Positions 63,853-64,000 of a stretch of 64,000 nucleotides of DNA are shown in pieces. The stretch comes from Oceanirhabdus sp. W0125-5 (GTDB taxonomy: Bacteria; Bacillota; Clostridia; Clostridiales; Clostridiaceae), in NCBI RefSeq assembly GCF_027938815.1, contig NZ_CP115913.1, positions 1 to 64,000 on the forward strand. Direction: 5' to 3'. The translations under genes were made by a program, and so were the position numbers. Positions within the stretch are counted from its first letter, which is position 1; each line of letters starts with the position of its first letter. A model generated the notes under the pieces. That model had not been told where the DNA came from. It did no database searches and was given only the letters and a program-made list of their open reading frames with translations.

Positions 63853-64000
63853 CTACATTTGTTTTTCATGACTCAAAAGCCATTCATACACTTCAGGATT
63901 ATCATAAGTCACTGTCCATGAATCATGTCTTTTATCTGGATACGTTGTAAGCTTAGGCTCTCCCCCTACTTTCTTAATTTCTTCAACTACCTCAATGGAC
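63853..64000 (-). CDS. C-terminus of an alpha/beta hydrolase (runs off the right edge)
   Basis: The last 48 residues are visible: 'EVVEEIKKVGGEPKLTTYPD', 'KRHDSWTVTYDNPEVYEWLL'. The His of 'RHDSW' is the catalytic His of the predicted-peptidase/esterase type, followed by the usual 'PEVYEWLLSH' end. The substrate is not known. Confidence 0.7.
   Translation of the reverse strand, partial: SIEVVEEIKKVGGEPKLTTYPDKRHDSWTVTYDNPEVYEWLLSHEKQM

Overview
The window comes from a low-GC, spore-forming Firmicute, most likely Clostridium or a close relative. The evidence is strongly AT-rich codon use, strong GGAGG-type ribosome binding sites, two collagen-like proteins with sigma-K-type sporulation promoters, a CD3324-type small protein and several clostridial small families. 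No rRNA, tRNA or CRISPR array was seen. Most genes are on the minus strand.

Left part (1-31 kb), mostly chromosomal housekeeping and regulation: the end of a glycosyltransferase; two collagen-like (probably exosporium) genes; a chemoreceptor; an M16 metallopeptidase; an MscS channel; a UPF0316/DUF2179 protein; an HxlR regulator; aldose epimerase; an XRE regulator with a membrane partner; a GH38 alpha-mannosidase with an AraC regulator; an uncharacterised two-gene pair; an AraC/GyrI-like regulator preceded by a consensus promoter that runs straight into a terminator; a large YARHG lipoprotein; a probable NusG/LoaP-like remnant; an ABC exporter; a CPBP protease; a NarL-type two-component system; and a pseudouridine synthase whose frame is broken in a poly-A tract.

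Middle (31-44 kb): an acetyltransferase, a CD3324-type protein, a complete 1.79-kb DDE insertion sequence with an 8-bp target duplication, a methyltransferase, an operon of a NapH-like ferredoxin/FMN-binding protein with an OmpR-type two-component system, a metallo-beta-lactamase-fold hydrolase, and a TnpB (RNA-guided nuclease) element that has split an HD-domain gene. An atypical carbamoyltransferase, an acetyltransferase and an ArsR-type regulator follow.

Accessory core (44-54.8 kb): an array of three RHS 3' fragments. Each has lost its 5' end at the same short junction next to a shared intergenic repeat, and each carries its own C-terminal toxin-like region and a following immunity-like gene. 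A tyrosine recombinase and two paralogous small membrane-protein genes (candidate orphan immunity genes) lie between the repeats. One toxin is cut by an in-frame TGA after its Hint domain; another ends in a 24-unit trinucleotide repeat encoding poly-valine. This looks like a silent store of exchangeable toxin/immunity cassettes and is the most interesting part of the window.

Right part (54.8-64 kb): a likely operon of two methyltransferases, a SPASM radical-SAM protein and a PucR-type regulator; a Crp/Fnr regulator with a two-gene permease whose second half ends in a 4Fe-4S domain; a cupin; a small HTH protein; an HD hydrolase; a 2H phosphoesterase; and the C-terminus of an alpha/beta hydrolase. 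A dispersed repeat (TTGAAA-like runs plus an ATTTCTC/GAGAAAT hairpin) recurs across the window, including inside the insertion sequence and at every RHS junction.
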